This document shows, one piece after another, positions 1-13,500 of a DNA stretch of 64,000 bases; the first letter of the stretch is position 1, and each line of letters opens with the position of its first letter. A model generated the notes under the pieces. It worked only from the letters and a program-made list of their open reading frames with translations. It had not been told where the DNA came from and did not search any database. Origin of the DNA: Anniella stebbinsi (taxonomy: Eukaryota > Chordata > Lepidosauria > Squamata > Anniellidae). The position numbers were made by a program, and so were the translations under genes. The stretch spans positions 16,462,001-16,526,000 of the forward strand of contig JARDYH010000005.1 of the NCBI GenBank assembly GCA_029215795.1, given 5' to 3'.

Positions 1-29
1 GTTATACAGATTTATCTTTTGTCTTGCAG

Positions 30-85
30 AACGGTTTTGCTGTTGTGCGACCTCCAGGACACCATGCAGACCCTTCGACGGCAAT
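30..85 (+). CDS. HDAC7: HDAC7 exon a: His-His active-site exon
   Basis: This 56-nt exon starts after the acceptor CTTGCAG (AG at 28-29) and stops at the donor GTAAG at 86. It encodes [18 protein letters not shown] plus two bases of the next Met codon. The adjacent histidines are the charge-relay pair of the deacetylase active site. The exon begins in phase 0, so the preceding exon outside the window should end on a codon boundary. Confidence 0.92.
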
Positions 86-3000
86 GTAAGAGCAGCACCT
101 CTCCTTGTCCTCCTCCTTCCTGGGTCACCGCTCTTCCTGATGGGGATGTGCCCCGGCGAGCCGATTCCGCCAGCACTCCAGATGTTGTGCTATTTCCCTG
201 TTGCCTTCCAGGCAGTTTGAGATGCTGGTCTTGACTTGCTAAATGCTTTGGGCCTTCCCTAACACTGAAGGACCACTGCGTCTGTTTGAATCCTGGCTCC
301 GCTTGTTCTAGGACCCTGTGGAATGGAGCAGGGGTCCTTCCATCAGAATCCATCAGAAATCGAGATGAAAGGGAGAAGGGCTCAGAGGGACTAGAAACAT
401 ATCCCTCGCTTTGCCCTATACCAACCTTCCCCAACCTGATGCCTTCCAGATACATTAGACTACAACTCCCAATGTCCTTCAGCCAGCCATGCTGGCTGGG
501 AGTTATAGTCCAGAAAAGGAAACGTGGCCATCACTATCATCTAGCCTACTGCCCCATCTTCATCCTGGCTGGCAGCTGTAACATTTAACTTCTTGGAAAG
601 CTGCTATGTCCATTTATCAAAATCTGGCAAAGTGTTTTCTGAAAGAGTATGTACAAGTGAGACATGTAACAACAACAATAACAAAAAACCCAGAAACTGG
701 GGCAAGGTGGGGCAGAATTGGAACAGAATAGCCTGGAAGAGGGCGTGGCTGGCTGAGTGGCACTCCAGACTGTAACAAAATGTTGCAGTCTGGAGTGCCA
801 CTCAGCCAGTCATATCATCTTCCAGGCTACTGTCTTCCATTCCCCACACTTGCCCCAGTTTCTCGGGGTTCTTTTTTTAGTCAGCCAGCATTCTGTGCCC
901 ACTAAGCATGCTGAATCCTCATTGGGCTATTTCCCCTCCACCCATTAGGAGATTTCCCCCCTTAAAAGTATGGTGTACTTTTGAAACCCTTGCGGCCTGC
1001 TGATGACCTCTCTCTCGTACACGGATGGTGTCATTTTGGCTGCATAAGGATCCACACTTGGCACCGGTTCAGACATGTGCAAAGGGACCTCTTTTCACTG
1101 CACATCCTCTGTTGGTTTGCCACTTGACTTGAGAAGTGACTCCAGAAAAAAGCATTGCCTCTGAGCCGATGTGAATGCCTTGTCTGTGGCATTTGCTCTG
1201 TGACGGATCATTCACACATGCAAGTCCCCTGTTGCTGCAGTTGTAAAGGTGATGAAAGCGACGTTGGAGCCAGCACTTGACCCAAAGGCCCACAAAAGCT
1301 AGGACAAGTGCAGAGTGCTTCCAGGAGATTCTGGAGCTCAGGCTTTGGCAAGCCTCCAGGAAAAGGCAGTTCCCTGGTTGTGAGTCAACCCAAAAATGTG
1401 TACCTATGTAATGCAACTTTGTGAGGCCAAATGAGATGGGGGGGGGGGGAACAGCACTACAAATTCCACCCCCTTCATTGCCTAAGCAGAGGTTTGCAAC
1501 CTGGTGTTTTGAACTACAGCCCCCATAAACCCCAACCAGCATGGCCATTGGTCAGGAATTGTGGGACCTGCAATCCAAAATGTACGGAAAGCACCAGGAT
1601 AACCACTCTTGCCTAAGGTCAGACCTTCCGTGCCTCTGTAAGACCTGATGAATGGCTGCCTTGCATCCATATTTTAAGACTGATCTTTGCAGAAGAGAGA
1701 GGGGACAGTCCATTCCACGGATGCCGTGCTGTGCAGGGAGAGAGCCTGGGGTTCCCGTGTGTGTGTGTGTGTGTGTAGGAGAGCTTATCTCAAGGCACTA
1801 CTGCCTGTTTTGGATACTGACCTGCTCCCCTCTCTCCTCCTTCCTTGGCAGGGGCTTCTGCTTCTTCAATTCAGTGGCAATTGCAGCCAGGCAGCTCCAG
1901 CAGAAAGGGAAAATCAACAAGATCCTTATTGTGGACTGGGTGAGTCCCCCTTCCCAAACGATTCCCTCTCACCCTGCAGGTCAGTTTCTCACTATTTTTG
2001 TAGAGATTTAGGTTCAAAATGTGGGCTAAGGTGGGGGACACTGGCAGCTGATGGCACCACTCCATGTAATGCAGGGGTGGGGAACCTCAGGCCCTGGGCT
2101 GGGAGGGAAATCCTCTTGGCATCCCAACCTGCCTTTCCAGGGTTGCCCAGATAGGGGTCTCCTGGCTCCACCCCTTTTCCCCTTCTACCAATCGCTTGTT
2201 GAATTTCTGGCTTTTCTACATCCCTCCCCCCAACCCATTTAATAGGTTGAAATGCCTCTCCCAAGACTTACTTACTGGCAGTAAGAGCTTGAAGTGAAAA
2301 TATGCTTATATTTTTGGTCCTGCCCCCTTGGCTTTCAGCTCCACCCACCAGTGGAACACAGCCCCTGAGAGCTTCCCCCCAATTGAATTTGGCCCTCTAG
2401 CCGAAAGAGGTTCAAAGGCCCTGGTCTAATAGGTCTCATGCATTCCCTCCCCTTACCATGTTCTCCTTCTCCCTCAGGATGTTCACCACGGTAACGGGAC
2501 GCAGCAAGTGTTCTACCGGGACCCAAATGTCCTCTACGTCTCTTTGCATCGCCATGATGATGGCAACTTCTTCCCTGGAAGCGGAGCAGCTGATGAGGTA
2601 AACCCCTGTCTGATGAATCTATTGTTTCCCCTAAATCAGGGTCGGGGAACCCATGGCCTTCCAGATGTTGTTGGATTCCAAATCCCATCAGCCCCCGCCA
2701 GCATACTCAATGGTCAGGCATGATGGGAATTGTAGTCCGATAACATCTGGAGGGCCACCGGTTCTCCAGCTCTGTCCTAAATAGATGCACACTTGTGGGT
2801 GGGGAGGGGGGAATGGGTAAGACACGGGAGCAGCCTCAAACTTGAGACATGCAAAAGTATCCTTGACATTCAGACAGCCTGGTCCAATAAATAGCTGGTT
2901 TTGTCACGGGAGGCCCAACTGCTAGGGTGACCAGATAAAATCCAGGTCAGGGCTCATGTAACTTTAACAGTTGTAGAGAAAAGGGAATTTCAGCCAGTGT

Positions 3001-6000
3001 CATTTGTATGCAATTAGTTCCTGGTGAAGTCCCCTCTCCATCACAACAGTTAAAGGTGCAGGCACTATACTAGAGTGACCATATACAAAGGAAGGAAGGC
3101 CCCCTGCAACTTTAACTGTTGGGATGAAGAGGGAATATCACCAGGAACTAATTGCATACAAATGACACAGGCTGAAATTCCCTTTTCTCTACAACTGTAA
3201 AGTTACATGAGCCCTGACCTGGATTTTATCTGGTCACCCTACCAACTGCACTTAGCCATGCAAGACCTTGGATGAGTTGCTATGTCAAGAGGCCCCAGTT
3301 TAGCCCTGCCCAAAAAAAAAAAAAAAAACCTCGATAAGGCAAAACTTGAAAAGCTGTATCTGTTCACAAAAGAAGAAAAATGTACATCCGTTAGGCCATT
3401 CAAATAAAATTAGCCCAACGCTTGGCTGCTTACTTCAAGTCCACATGTGACGTACAGCATCCTCTATCACTGCCTCTTTGGGATTGCCAGGTCACAGTGC
3501 TGCAATGGCCGAAGCCAGAGCTGACAAAATTTTCGCTTCCATGTAACTCGGGGGTGCAGAACCTCAGACCTGGGGGCCAAATCTGGGCCCCTTTCCCCCA
3601 GCAACTGTTGGTTTCCCAGATTTTGTGCAGTTTTCTTCCTTTTAAAAGGGTGAAATGCAAGGAAAGGAACAAAGAGCTTTAAGCTAAAATATGCTGGGAT
3701 CTTTTGGGGGGGGTTGGCTGTGCCCCTCTTGCCTTTGGCCCTGTCCACCACAGGAATGCTCCCCCCCCAATAGCTTTTCTGAAATGTCTTTTGGCCCTTG
3801 GACTGAAAGAGTTTCTGTACCCTTGATGTAACTCTTAAAACCCTCTCAAGGGCAAGACGTGGCTCCATGACCAACAGTCCTCAAGCCTCTGACTGTTTTA
3901 CCTGCCCTTCCTTCATATTCATAAATGTAAGCAGGAGACAATTTCCCCGTTTCCTTCAACCATCCTGGCTCTGGGTTCTCTGACTTTGAGATTCCCTCCC
4001 TTCTGGGACCTCTTCCTAGCCTTCATTCCAGCCCTTAGTCTCATCCACCTTTCCCAAGGTTTTAATTCTAACCAAACTGACAACTATCCCTTCCCAAAAA
4101 GGCTGGACTGCGAACATGCTGTGCCAGCAACTTTGTTACCTGAGCAGTTGGAATGTTGGTGGGCACCAGCTCAATCCTATTGGTATTGGAGGCTTCACGG
4201 CCTCGAGCACAATACAACCTAGATAAGCCCTTGCAAATTCATTGGAAAGTAAGCCGTTCTGGAATTTACATAGCCACATCGGCCATAAGCACAAGTCTGA
4301 AAAAGGAAAACACGCATTAGGAGCAAAGAGGCCTTCTTTGAATCGCTTGTGAAAAAGCGCTCTCAGGACTCATTAACCCAAAGCTGGAGAACTCCCAGCT
4401 CTAGTGGGAGATGGTGGTGTTTCCTTGTAGCCAGGAGGGTGGGGAGACTAGGCCGATCTCTTTGGCATTTCAAATCCATCATGTTTTACAGCCTGCTTTC
4501 AAAGGGGCTTAGCGCTGAGAGTGGCCAGAACTAGAGTTGGCTTCCATCTGGTTCTCATCTTTCCCTCCAAGCAGGAGATATCAAAGGGGTTGAGGGATTG
4601 TTTATGATGCTGTGCGGATCCCTGTAAGGCTGTGGCATATCAGTTGAGACTCCCCCACCACTCTTTATGAGCTGTTTCCCCCGCCATCATCAGCCCCCAC
4701 TGTCTATTTTGATGTTGCAGTTCTGCCAAAATGGAGGGTTATAGCAGCATTTTCAGGGCCTCGGTATGGAGATCTCTCTCTCTTTCTCTCTCTCTCTTGC
4801 CCCAGTTAGCATAGATCATATGATCTGGAAGGGCAGCAGCCAGGGGAATTAGTAGGTTTGGGCCCATGGGGCCTAGTTCCCAAATATATTTACCGGGGTC
4901 CTGGATCTCGTTCCCAGAGCCCTGAGTCTCCATTGGTGACAATGGAAGGTGTGCTTTTTTTCCTCAGCTGAATTGCCGTGGGGGGGGGGGGTGATTTTCA
5001 AGGAGGATTGCTGGTAGGAAGGGAAGGGTTAAGTCTCCCCTCCCCACATCCTGCAACTCCACCCCAGCCCAAAAAGTATCTCTATGCATGCCAATTAATA
5101 ATAAAAAGCCGCCCTTTTTCTCATTTGTTTGGGATGATCCGAGGCAGGGTAAAAATTAATTTAAGGATTTGTTTTATTGGATATTATTTGGATGAGAAAT
5201 TAATTGGCTGGATTAAATTTAAATCCCATCCTAATAGTTCTGCGTTTGCACATGCAGATAGCAATCAACATATGCAGATTTGTGTCCAATGGGCTTGGGC
5301 CCCAAATCATTTAACTGCCTAATTAATGGCCTAGTGGCCAGCACTTCAAAGATTATCTCCTCCACCCCCACCCAGTTTTCTTTCTTTTGTCCCCTTGTTA
5401 TCATGGAAAATGCCACTGCTTTTGCCCTTAGTGCAGAATTCCACTCTTGCCCGGTACAGTCTGGGTATGAGAGTTCCTTTCGTGCACAGAGCCGTTGTAT
5501 CCCAAAGATAATAATGGTTGTGCAGTGTTTTTGTCCCCAAGCCAGGTCCTCATCTAGCTCAGAGATGTACAACTCCAAAGAGCCGGGAGGGCCATTTTCT
5601 TGCACGTAATTGGGAGAGTGTGCCATGCTCTGGTCGTGCCACAGGCTATGCGAATCCCCCATGAGCAGTAACAAAATGCTGAGTACCCGGACATGCTTTG
5701 GGCTTGCATTTCCATTTGGAATTACAATGTGTGAGGCGACGGGTTAACCACAACCACACAGCATACTTAGGGGTGAACTCTTCACGCAGGGCATAGTTAA
5801 GTTATGGAATTTGCTACCACAATGGGCCTGTTCAGTCAACATGCTAAGCCATGGTTAGGCTACTAGCCGTTTTGCAGCGGATGGTTAGTGAGCATGTTAT
5901 GTAGCCGCCATGGTTAGAACTGGATCACACAACACACTAACTAAGTCATGGTTCACATGACACACTGAACCATAATGATACGCTCAAAATGCTTAACCAT

Positions 6001-9000
6001 CATGGTTAGTGCGTCATCTGAACAGGGTCAGTATATAATGATAGTCACCAACGTGATTGTCTTTAAAAGAAGAATAAACAAATCCATAGGGGATAAGGCT
6101 TTCAGTGACAACTAGTTATAATGGCTACATGCTACCTCCAGTATCAGAGGCAGTATGCCCATGTGTACCAGTTGCTGGGAAACAGAAATGGGAAGGTGCT
6201 ATTGTGTTTATGTCCAGGGCCATGCAGGGCTGGTCATATGCCCAGGCCAGATGGGAAATGTGTGCCCCCCCCATTCAAACTGCTCATTAAATATTTTTTA
6301 ATCAGTAGCACTGATTCAGTGCTAAATACATATATGAACTAGAACGATTTATAAAATAGGTAACACGGCCCTGTTCATTTCCTTTTGGTTTGTGAGCTTC
6401 CCACAGACAGCTTGTTGGACACTGTGTGAAGAGAATGCTAAACCAGATGGACCCTTGATCTGATCCAGCAAGGCACTTCTGTATTATTATATTCTTTTTA
6501 ACCCTAGCCTCACCCATATCGTAGAATTGGATCTTTCTTGTAGGAGCAGGCGGGGGCGCAAAGAAATCTATGTACTCCCGTACATATCGCCACAGAACAT
6601 TTTGTAATACAGAGTGGAAGAAATAGCTAGTCCTCTGCAAAAAAAAAAAAATCATGTATAACACTACATGAATATATATTTCAGAAAGTTACAGCTGCCC
6701 ATACCTGTATGTCGAAAGTTGCTGTTCTGAAACAGTACGAGCTCCAACCTCGTTATGAGTAATATTCCAAAACAACATTTCCCGCATTTTGACATTCTTT
6801 AAGGAGTCATTGAACCAGGCCCTATCCTTTGGGGAAATGACATCTTATGGGGCCAAGAGGCAGAGCCTTCTTAGGGGTGGCACAGCAGTCACAATCAAGA
6901 ACCCCCCCCCCCCCCAGCCACATTATTGCTTTAGGAGCTATGTGAAATCCTCTATGATTGCACAGCCATTATTGATGTAGGCTCCTGCATCCTTGCCATC
7001 ACAAATAATTTCTTGTAGTCTGTTATAAAATTACTAACGATGTATATTGCCTCGAATGGAATTCATTACCTTAATACGTTTTCAAAGTGAATCAATATTG
7101 GCATCACCTAGGATGCAGTTTCTCAAGTGACTCTTAAGAATGCCATTTTGTCTTCAGCACATTTTTGGATAGAACCTTTGAAAATGGTTGTGTGAGTCAT
7201 GCAATGTGGGAAGTAACCAGTTTTAATTTGAACTAGAAAAATATTTATAGTTATGAAAGGAAGTGTGTGTGCGGAGGCTTTTCATTTTTACATTTTTATC
7301 CCATCCTTCTTCTATATAGTCCCCATTCCATTTTATATTCACCACAACCTTGCAAAGTAGGCCAAGCTGATAGAAAATTATAGAATCATAGAATAGTAGA
7401 GTTGGAAGGGGCCTATAAGGCCATCGAGTCCAATCCCCTGCTCAATGCAGGAATCCACCTTAAAGCATCCCTGACAGATGGTTGTCCAGCTGCCTCTTGA
7501 ATGCCTCTAGGGTGGGAGAGCCAATTACTGGCCAAAGATCACTCGGTTTGCTTCAGAACCTGTGTGTGGATTCAGACCTGGCTTTCCCTGATCGTTGTCC
7601 AAAACACTAACCACTGCATCATGCTGGCTCACAGTGTGCTGGAATAACCCAGTGCGGGGCTTGTGCCAACATGCTATGAGATGGCTATCAGTGAGAACTA
7701 GACCACCCACTATTGGGGCAGGAGGCAAGTTTGCCTCTCACTTGAACATAGAGGGGCCACTTAAGCATTGCCAAAAAAAAAAAAAGAGGACAAAAAAGGG
7801 AGAGTGATTTGCATAAAATCTGAATGTGCTAATTTATACGCATAGATGCACATTTGGAACAATAATTTAAATAGAAATCCCATACATCCCACCACAGAAT
7901 GGAAGGCTGCAGCCTGGTGACCTGTGTGCCTGCCCGTTCAGTCTGCTTGTTCAGGTGTTCGCTGTCGATGGACAACAGTTCTTAAGAGTTCTTGATCTTC
8001 ATACAGGACTCGAACTGGGCAGCCCTTCAAATAGAGGACAGTCCTTTGTAAAAGAGGACACATGACCATCCTGTACTTGAACGTTGTCCCTATGTGTCGT
8101 GCTTTATTCCCCCACCCCCAGGAGTGAATGGCAACCTGCATGGGAGAAAGTAAATGGCTGCCCTTGAGGACTCCGCTGGAGTAGGAGCAAAAACCGCTCC
8201 CTGCTGCTGATGACCCCCCAGCCATTGAGAATCAAGCCTGCTCCTCTTTGCCTTACCCCATTCTGACTCGTTTCTCTTGGTCCTGCTACCACATGACGGA
8301 ATGTTGGAAGCTGTTGTTTTTTTTATGAGTGGGGAGGTGGGGGGGGGGGAGATGACAACCCCCTGAAATATGCTTGCTTAGTTCCAACACTCTTGTGGAT
8401 GCATTTTCTTACGAAGATATTCCTCTGAACAGCTAGGCCCATAAAGATCTGCACGATCTGTCACCAGTCCACTAGGAAATTGTGGGTTTGCTTTGCATTT
8501 CAAAGAATGCAAAAAATGCTAACGTTTGGTTGTGCGTCATGCAAGCCACGGCGATATGATCGCATGGAAGCGAAGCCCATAAAAAAACTGATTTAAAGAC
8601 ACGTCCTCCAATTAAATTGTTTGTGCTTCTGTTTTCCTGTTGTTGCGAATGGTCCATATAACATGCCAGTGTGAACAGTGTACCCGCTTTTTCTGGATCC
8701 TCTTGAGTACCATACTCAAGTATAATATCGTACTGCCCTTACGCAAATCTATGGTGCGAACATAGTTCTGGAATACAGTGTACCGTTCTGGTCACTGCAT
8801 CTAAAAAAGGATATTGTAGAGCTGGGGAAAGTGTAGAAAATGTCAACTAAAACGATCAAGGGTCTGGAGCAACTCCCTGTGAGGAACGGTTACAAGGTCT
8901 GAGACTATTTAGCTTAGGGAGAAGGTGAGCGCGGGGAGACATGATATAGGTGTACAGAACTTTGCATGGAGTGTGTTAAGGGGCCATTTTTCTCTTTGTC

Positions 9001-10547
9001 TCATAATGCTAGGACCTTGGGTCATCCCATGAAGCTGAATGGTGGGAGATTCAGGACAGAGAAAACAAAAGTTCTTCTTCAAATATTACATAATTAAACT
9101 ACGGAATTCACTACCGCAAGATGAGGTGATGGCCACCAATTTGGATGGCTATCAAAGGGGATTAGATGAATTCATGGAGAAGAAGGCTATCAGTGGCTGC
9201 TAGCCATGCTGTCTATATGCTGCTTCCAGAATCAGACGTGGGATGCCTTTGTAAAGCAGTTGCTCGGAAGCATGAGAGGAGAGTGGTCTAGCACTCATGC
9301 CCTGCTTGTGGACTTCCCACATGCATCTGGTTGGCCACTGTGTGAAGACAACCCTGGAATAGATGGGCCTTTGGTCTGATTCAGCACGGCTCTTCTTATG
9401 AGTCTGTTATCTTGTACATCATGAAATCCAGCATGACTGCCGTGGAATGCTTCAGTCGGCCTAGGCATACGGTCGAGGATGCTATTCACATTTCAGTTGC
9501 TGGATGTGGTGGGAAGGGGCCTGACGCCTTGACTCCTGCCTAAGTCTTTGTTGCGCAAACTGATGCCCTGACAAGAGTGTTGCTGGGTACTTAAAAGAGT
9601 CATGGCCCAATATTTCCATTGAAGTTTATTTCCTCCCCATCAGTTTCATTGCCATGTAAACAGTGGATTGGAGAGGTGGGCAAGCAAAGTGCACAAGGAA
9701 GGGTTAACTCTTCTCTCCCTAACTGTGAACCCCGTAAAATTCCCTCCACACATACACTCTCACCCCAGGCACAGCAACTACACTTAGGAAGCAAAAACTC
9801 CCGTTACGCCAATGGAAATATATATATTTTTCTAAGCTTAATTTCCATACTGGGGATTGGGCTGATACTGGGGGGGGGGGGGGGGGGTTCAGCAGGTGGA
9901 GAGGGGATTAACCCTTCCCTCCCCAGCTCCACTCTCCCTTGAAAATTGCCCCCTGCATGGCAATTAAGCTGAGGGTGGGGGGGGGGGGAAATACCTTTGA
10001 TTGGCACCAATGAACACTTAGGGGTCTGGAGAATGGATCCCGGGTCATGGGTCATGGGAAATAGATTTGGCAACACTCCTGGTGACTGGGAAGGACTGAA
10101 AGAAGAACTGCCTAAGGTAACACCACCACCCACCCCTGTTTTTCTTTTTCAGGTGGGCTCTGGTGCTGGCGAGGGTTTCACCGTCAACGTGGCTTGGACA
10201 GGAGGCCTCGACCCACCCATGGGGGACCCCGAGTACTTGGCTGCTTTCCGGTAGGTGCTTCCGCTGGAACCTGGACCACAATGCCCATTTTATCCCTACT
10301 TGGGGGGGGAATTAACTTGTGTCAGCAGAGGTTTCTCTTAATAAGCTTTTGGATGCCTTGGGAACAAGTGGAAGAAGCAAATGATGGGTTCGCTGGCTGT
10401 GCACAGATGGCCTCTGAAATTCTCCACCCTGTTTGTGAGCAGAAGAATTGGGGGATACAATTTCACCATATTTCTCCAGGAGGGAGTATAAATGCTCCGA
10501 CTGTTTCTCGGTGGTTGGGTTCACCATTAGCAGCAGCAGTAATACCC

Positions 10548-10598
<51 letters not shown>

Positions 10599-13500
10599 TC
10601 CTTCCTTCCTTCCTTCCTTCCTTCCTTCCTTCCTTCCTTCCTTCCTCCTTCCTTTTCCTGAGGGGGTTTTGCGGGAGAGAGAATTGCTGCCACTGCAGCA
10701 GAAGCCGCTGACTGCCTGGCTACCATTTTGCATCCTCCACAATTCGCCTGACCAGATAAAATCCAGGTCAGGGCTCATGTAACTTTAACAGTTGTAGAGA
10801 AAAGGGAATTTCAGCCAGTGTCATTTGTATGCAATTTGTTCCTGGTGAAATTCCCTCTTCATCACAACAGTTAAAGTTGCAGGCACTATACTAGAGTGAC
10901 CAGATACAAAAGAAGGCAGGGCCCCTGCAACTTCAACTGTTGTGATGAAGAGGGAATTTCACCAGGAACTAATTGCATACAAATGAAACTGGCTGAAATT
11001 CCCTTTTCTCTACAACTGTTAAAGTTACATGAGCCCTGACCTGGATTTTATCTGGTCACCCTTTTTTAATGGGTCCTGGAATTTATTGTTGATTGTTTTT
11101 AAAATTATTATGTTTCTGTATGTTGGCTTTATATTATGTGTTTTAGGGTTTTAATCTTTATAAACTGCCCATAGAGCTTTGAATATTGGATGGCATAGGA
11201 ATGTAATAAATGAAATGAAAAAAGCTGCTCTTTGCAAAACCTCAGCTCCTGTGCTAGGTCTAATGCTGCACTCCTGGGTAACTCTGATTTAAGGCATTGC
11301 ACCTAGACTTCAAAGCCTCAGCTCCTTTGCTAGCAAGTGATGTAGGAGATGTCTAGATAAGAACCAAGAGACTGAGTAGAAAGAAAGCTTAACCTGATCC
11401 CCGGAGCCATACAACATGGCAGTGTGAACCATTCAAATATGTTTACTTTTAGTACACATGCAGTAATATTATCCAAAGAAATGCAAGCATGCCTGGCTTT
11501 CTTGGCTTTTTCTTTTCATCATGTGGGATCGGAGAGTGGGACAGACTTCAGAGTCAAGGAAGAAAGCCTACGGCTGCAATATGGAGTCTCCCGGGATCCA
11601 GTGGGACTTAATTCCAAGTAAACATGATTAAACTTAGGACCAGGCTATAAATATCTTTTCCCGGATTGTCAAACATTGCACGCACACCTCTGCTGGCAGC
11701 TCTTAGCACTTCTTTTCCTCTGCCTGGCTATCCCTAGCAAACCATCTGGAAACCTTAAGCCAAGATCCAAAGATCTCTTCAAGCCCTTCTCATGTTTTCT
11801 TTGCAGCATGGGGGAGCTGCTGCAGCATGGCTCCTCCCCACCTTGTAATGGATTAATATCAGACACCATAAGCCACGTGGGAGCAGCCTGTGCTGTGTCT
11901 CCTCCCCCGTGGCCAGCATCCCCTCTCCCCGATTTTTGAGAGGACCTGGGGCTTCCCATGTAATCATTGAAACACTTAGCATTTATATGGAGTGCTTTTG
12001 GGGCATTCAAAGCACTTTGCGCACATTCTGTCCCTCACAGCAACCCTGCCAGGAAGGTAAGTACTATTGTCCTGATGTTGCAGAGGGGGAAGAGGGCCAA
12101 GGGAGAGAGTGGCTACCTAGTGTTTTTACAGCAGACACGAAATTGAGGACTTCCTGATTTTGGGGCTCAATCTCCCAGCCTAGCCTTGATGTCATTCACA
12201 CAGCAACTGCAGAAATGTTTTACATTGTTTGGAAAGCAAACAGCCAGAATGCAGGGGAGGCAATCTGAGTCTGAAATATGGCCATGTGGGTATGTGTTAA
12301 GCTTTCCCCCTGCACTGTGGTCCCAATCTGGATCGGTCGCCTCGCACCTGCTGTTTGTATTGGAAGGAAAGCTTCGACTGGCACAAATGAAAAGTTTCCT
12401 CCCAACCTAGAGAAGATGTGGGGGCACTGCATCAGGACCACAGTGGCATGCAAAAGGCTGAAGGCCCCAACAGCAGGCCCCCGATCTGGATCAGGTCCCC
12501 CACATGCTGTTCACTTTAAAACAAGGGAAGGGGGGCCTATGGCCTTCCAGACGTCACTGGACCATCATTCCCGACGGTTGTCCATACCGGATGGGGCAGA
12601 TAGGGTGTGGAGACCAGCAAAATCTGGAGGCCACAAGTTGCCCATCCTTGCCTTAAAACTGAAGCGGGAACCGTGTGGTCCTTCAGATATAGTTGCACTG
12701 CAACTCCTATTAGCCAGCCGAGCCAAGGTCAGGAATGATGGGAGTTGCAATCCAACAACATCCGGATGGCCACGTGTTCCCCATCTCCTAATTGCCTGTC
12801 ACATCTTTTGTGCCCATCAGCTGCTACTAGCGCTCAGCAGCTCTCAGCCCCCTTCAGGAGAAAGGAAGGAGCTGTACTGCACTGGCTCGCACACATCCCA
12901 CACGCACAAACCCCCCGTGAGAAAGGGGTCCTTAGAACTTGGTCCTGCCACGTGGCCAGAGCCAGCTCCAGCTCCACCACGGCTCAGGGCTGACTGTGCT
13001 TGGCAGAAGCCCAGTTTGCAATCGCAAGCAGCCCAGGACGTGCCAAGCTAGGGCTTTGGCAATGGGCCACCCTCCCACAGCTGCCCAGCACATGTGCTTT
13101 GATTGCACTTAAAAGGGCTCTATAAATAGTTTCTCCCCCCCTCCCCACGCACCCCCTCTCTTGCTGCACACAGAAATGCAGCTCCCAGGCCCTATGGATA
13201 TCGCGCCTCTTTGAGTTGCTGCCAAGCATGACCCAGCTGATGGATGGGCCTTTGGAGAAGGCCGGGGTTCTTGTCCCAACGGACAAGATTGCGGGCCTGT
13301 TGGGCTCTCCACAAGAGAGCTGGGAAAGGCAATTGCACAGCAGGGCATCGAGAAAGGAGGTTGAGTGCGAGCCAACTTATCCTTGGCGTCAGTGGGAATG
13401 GGTCCAACCCTACGATCCCTCTTTGTTTCACAGGGAGTGCTGGGGAATAGCCTCCTTGTGGAAACAAGGGCCCTGGCTGGCTGTCATCCAGAGATGAGCT

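Noticed and set aside
12278..13051. 257-codon plus-strand open frame in an HDAC7 intron
   Set aside because: It runs through two palindromic MITE copies (12530-12655, 12668-12790), has no domain and lies between proven HDAC7 exons.
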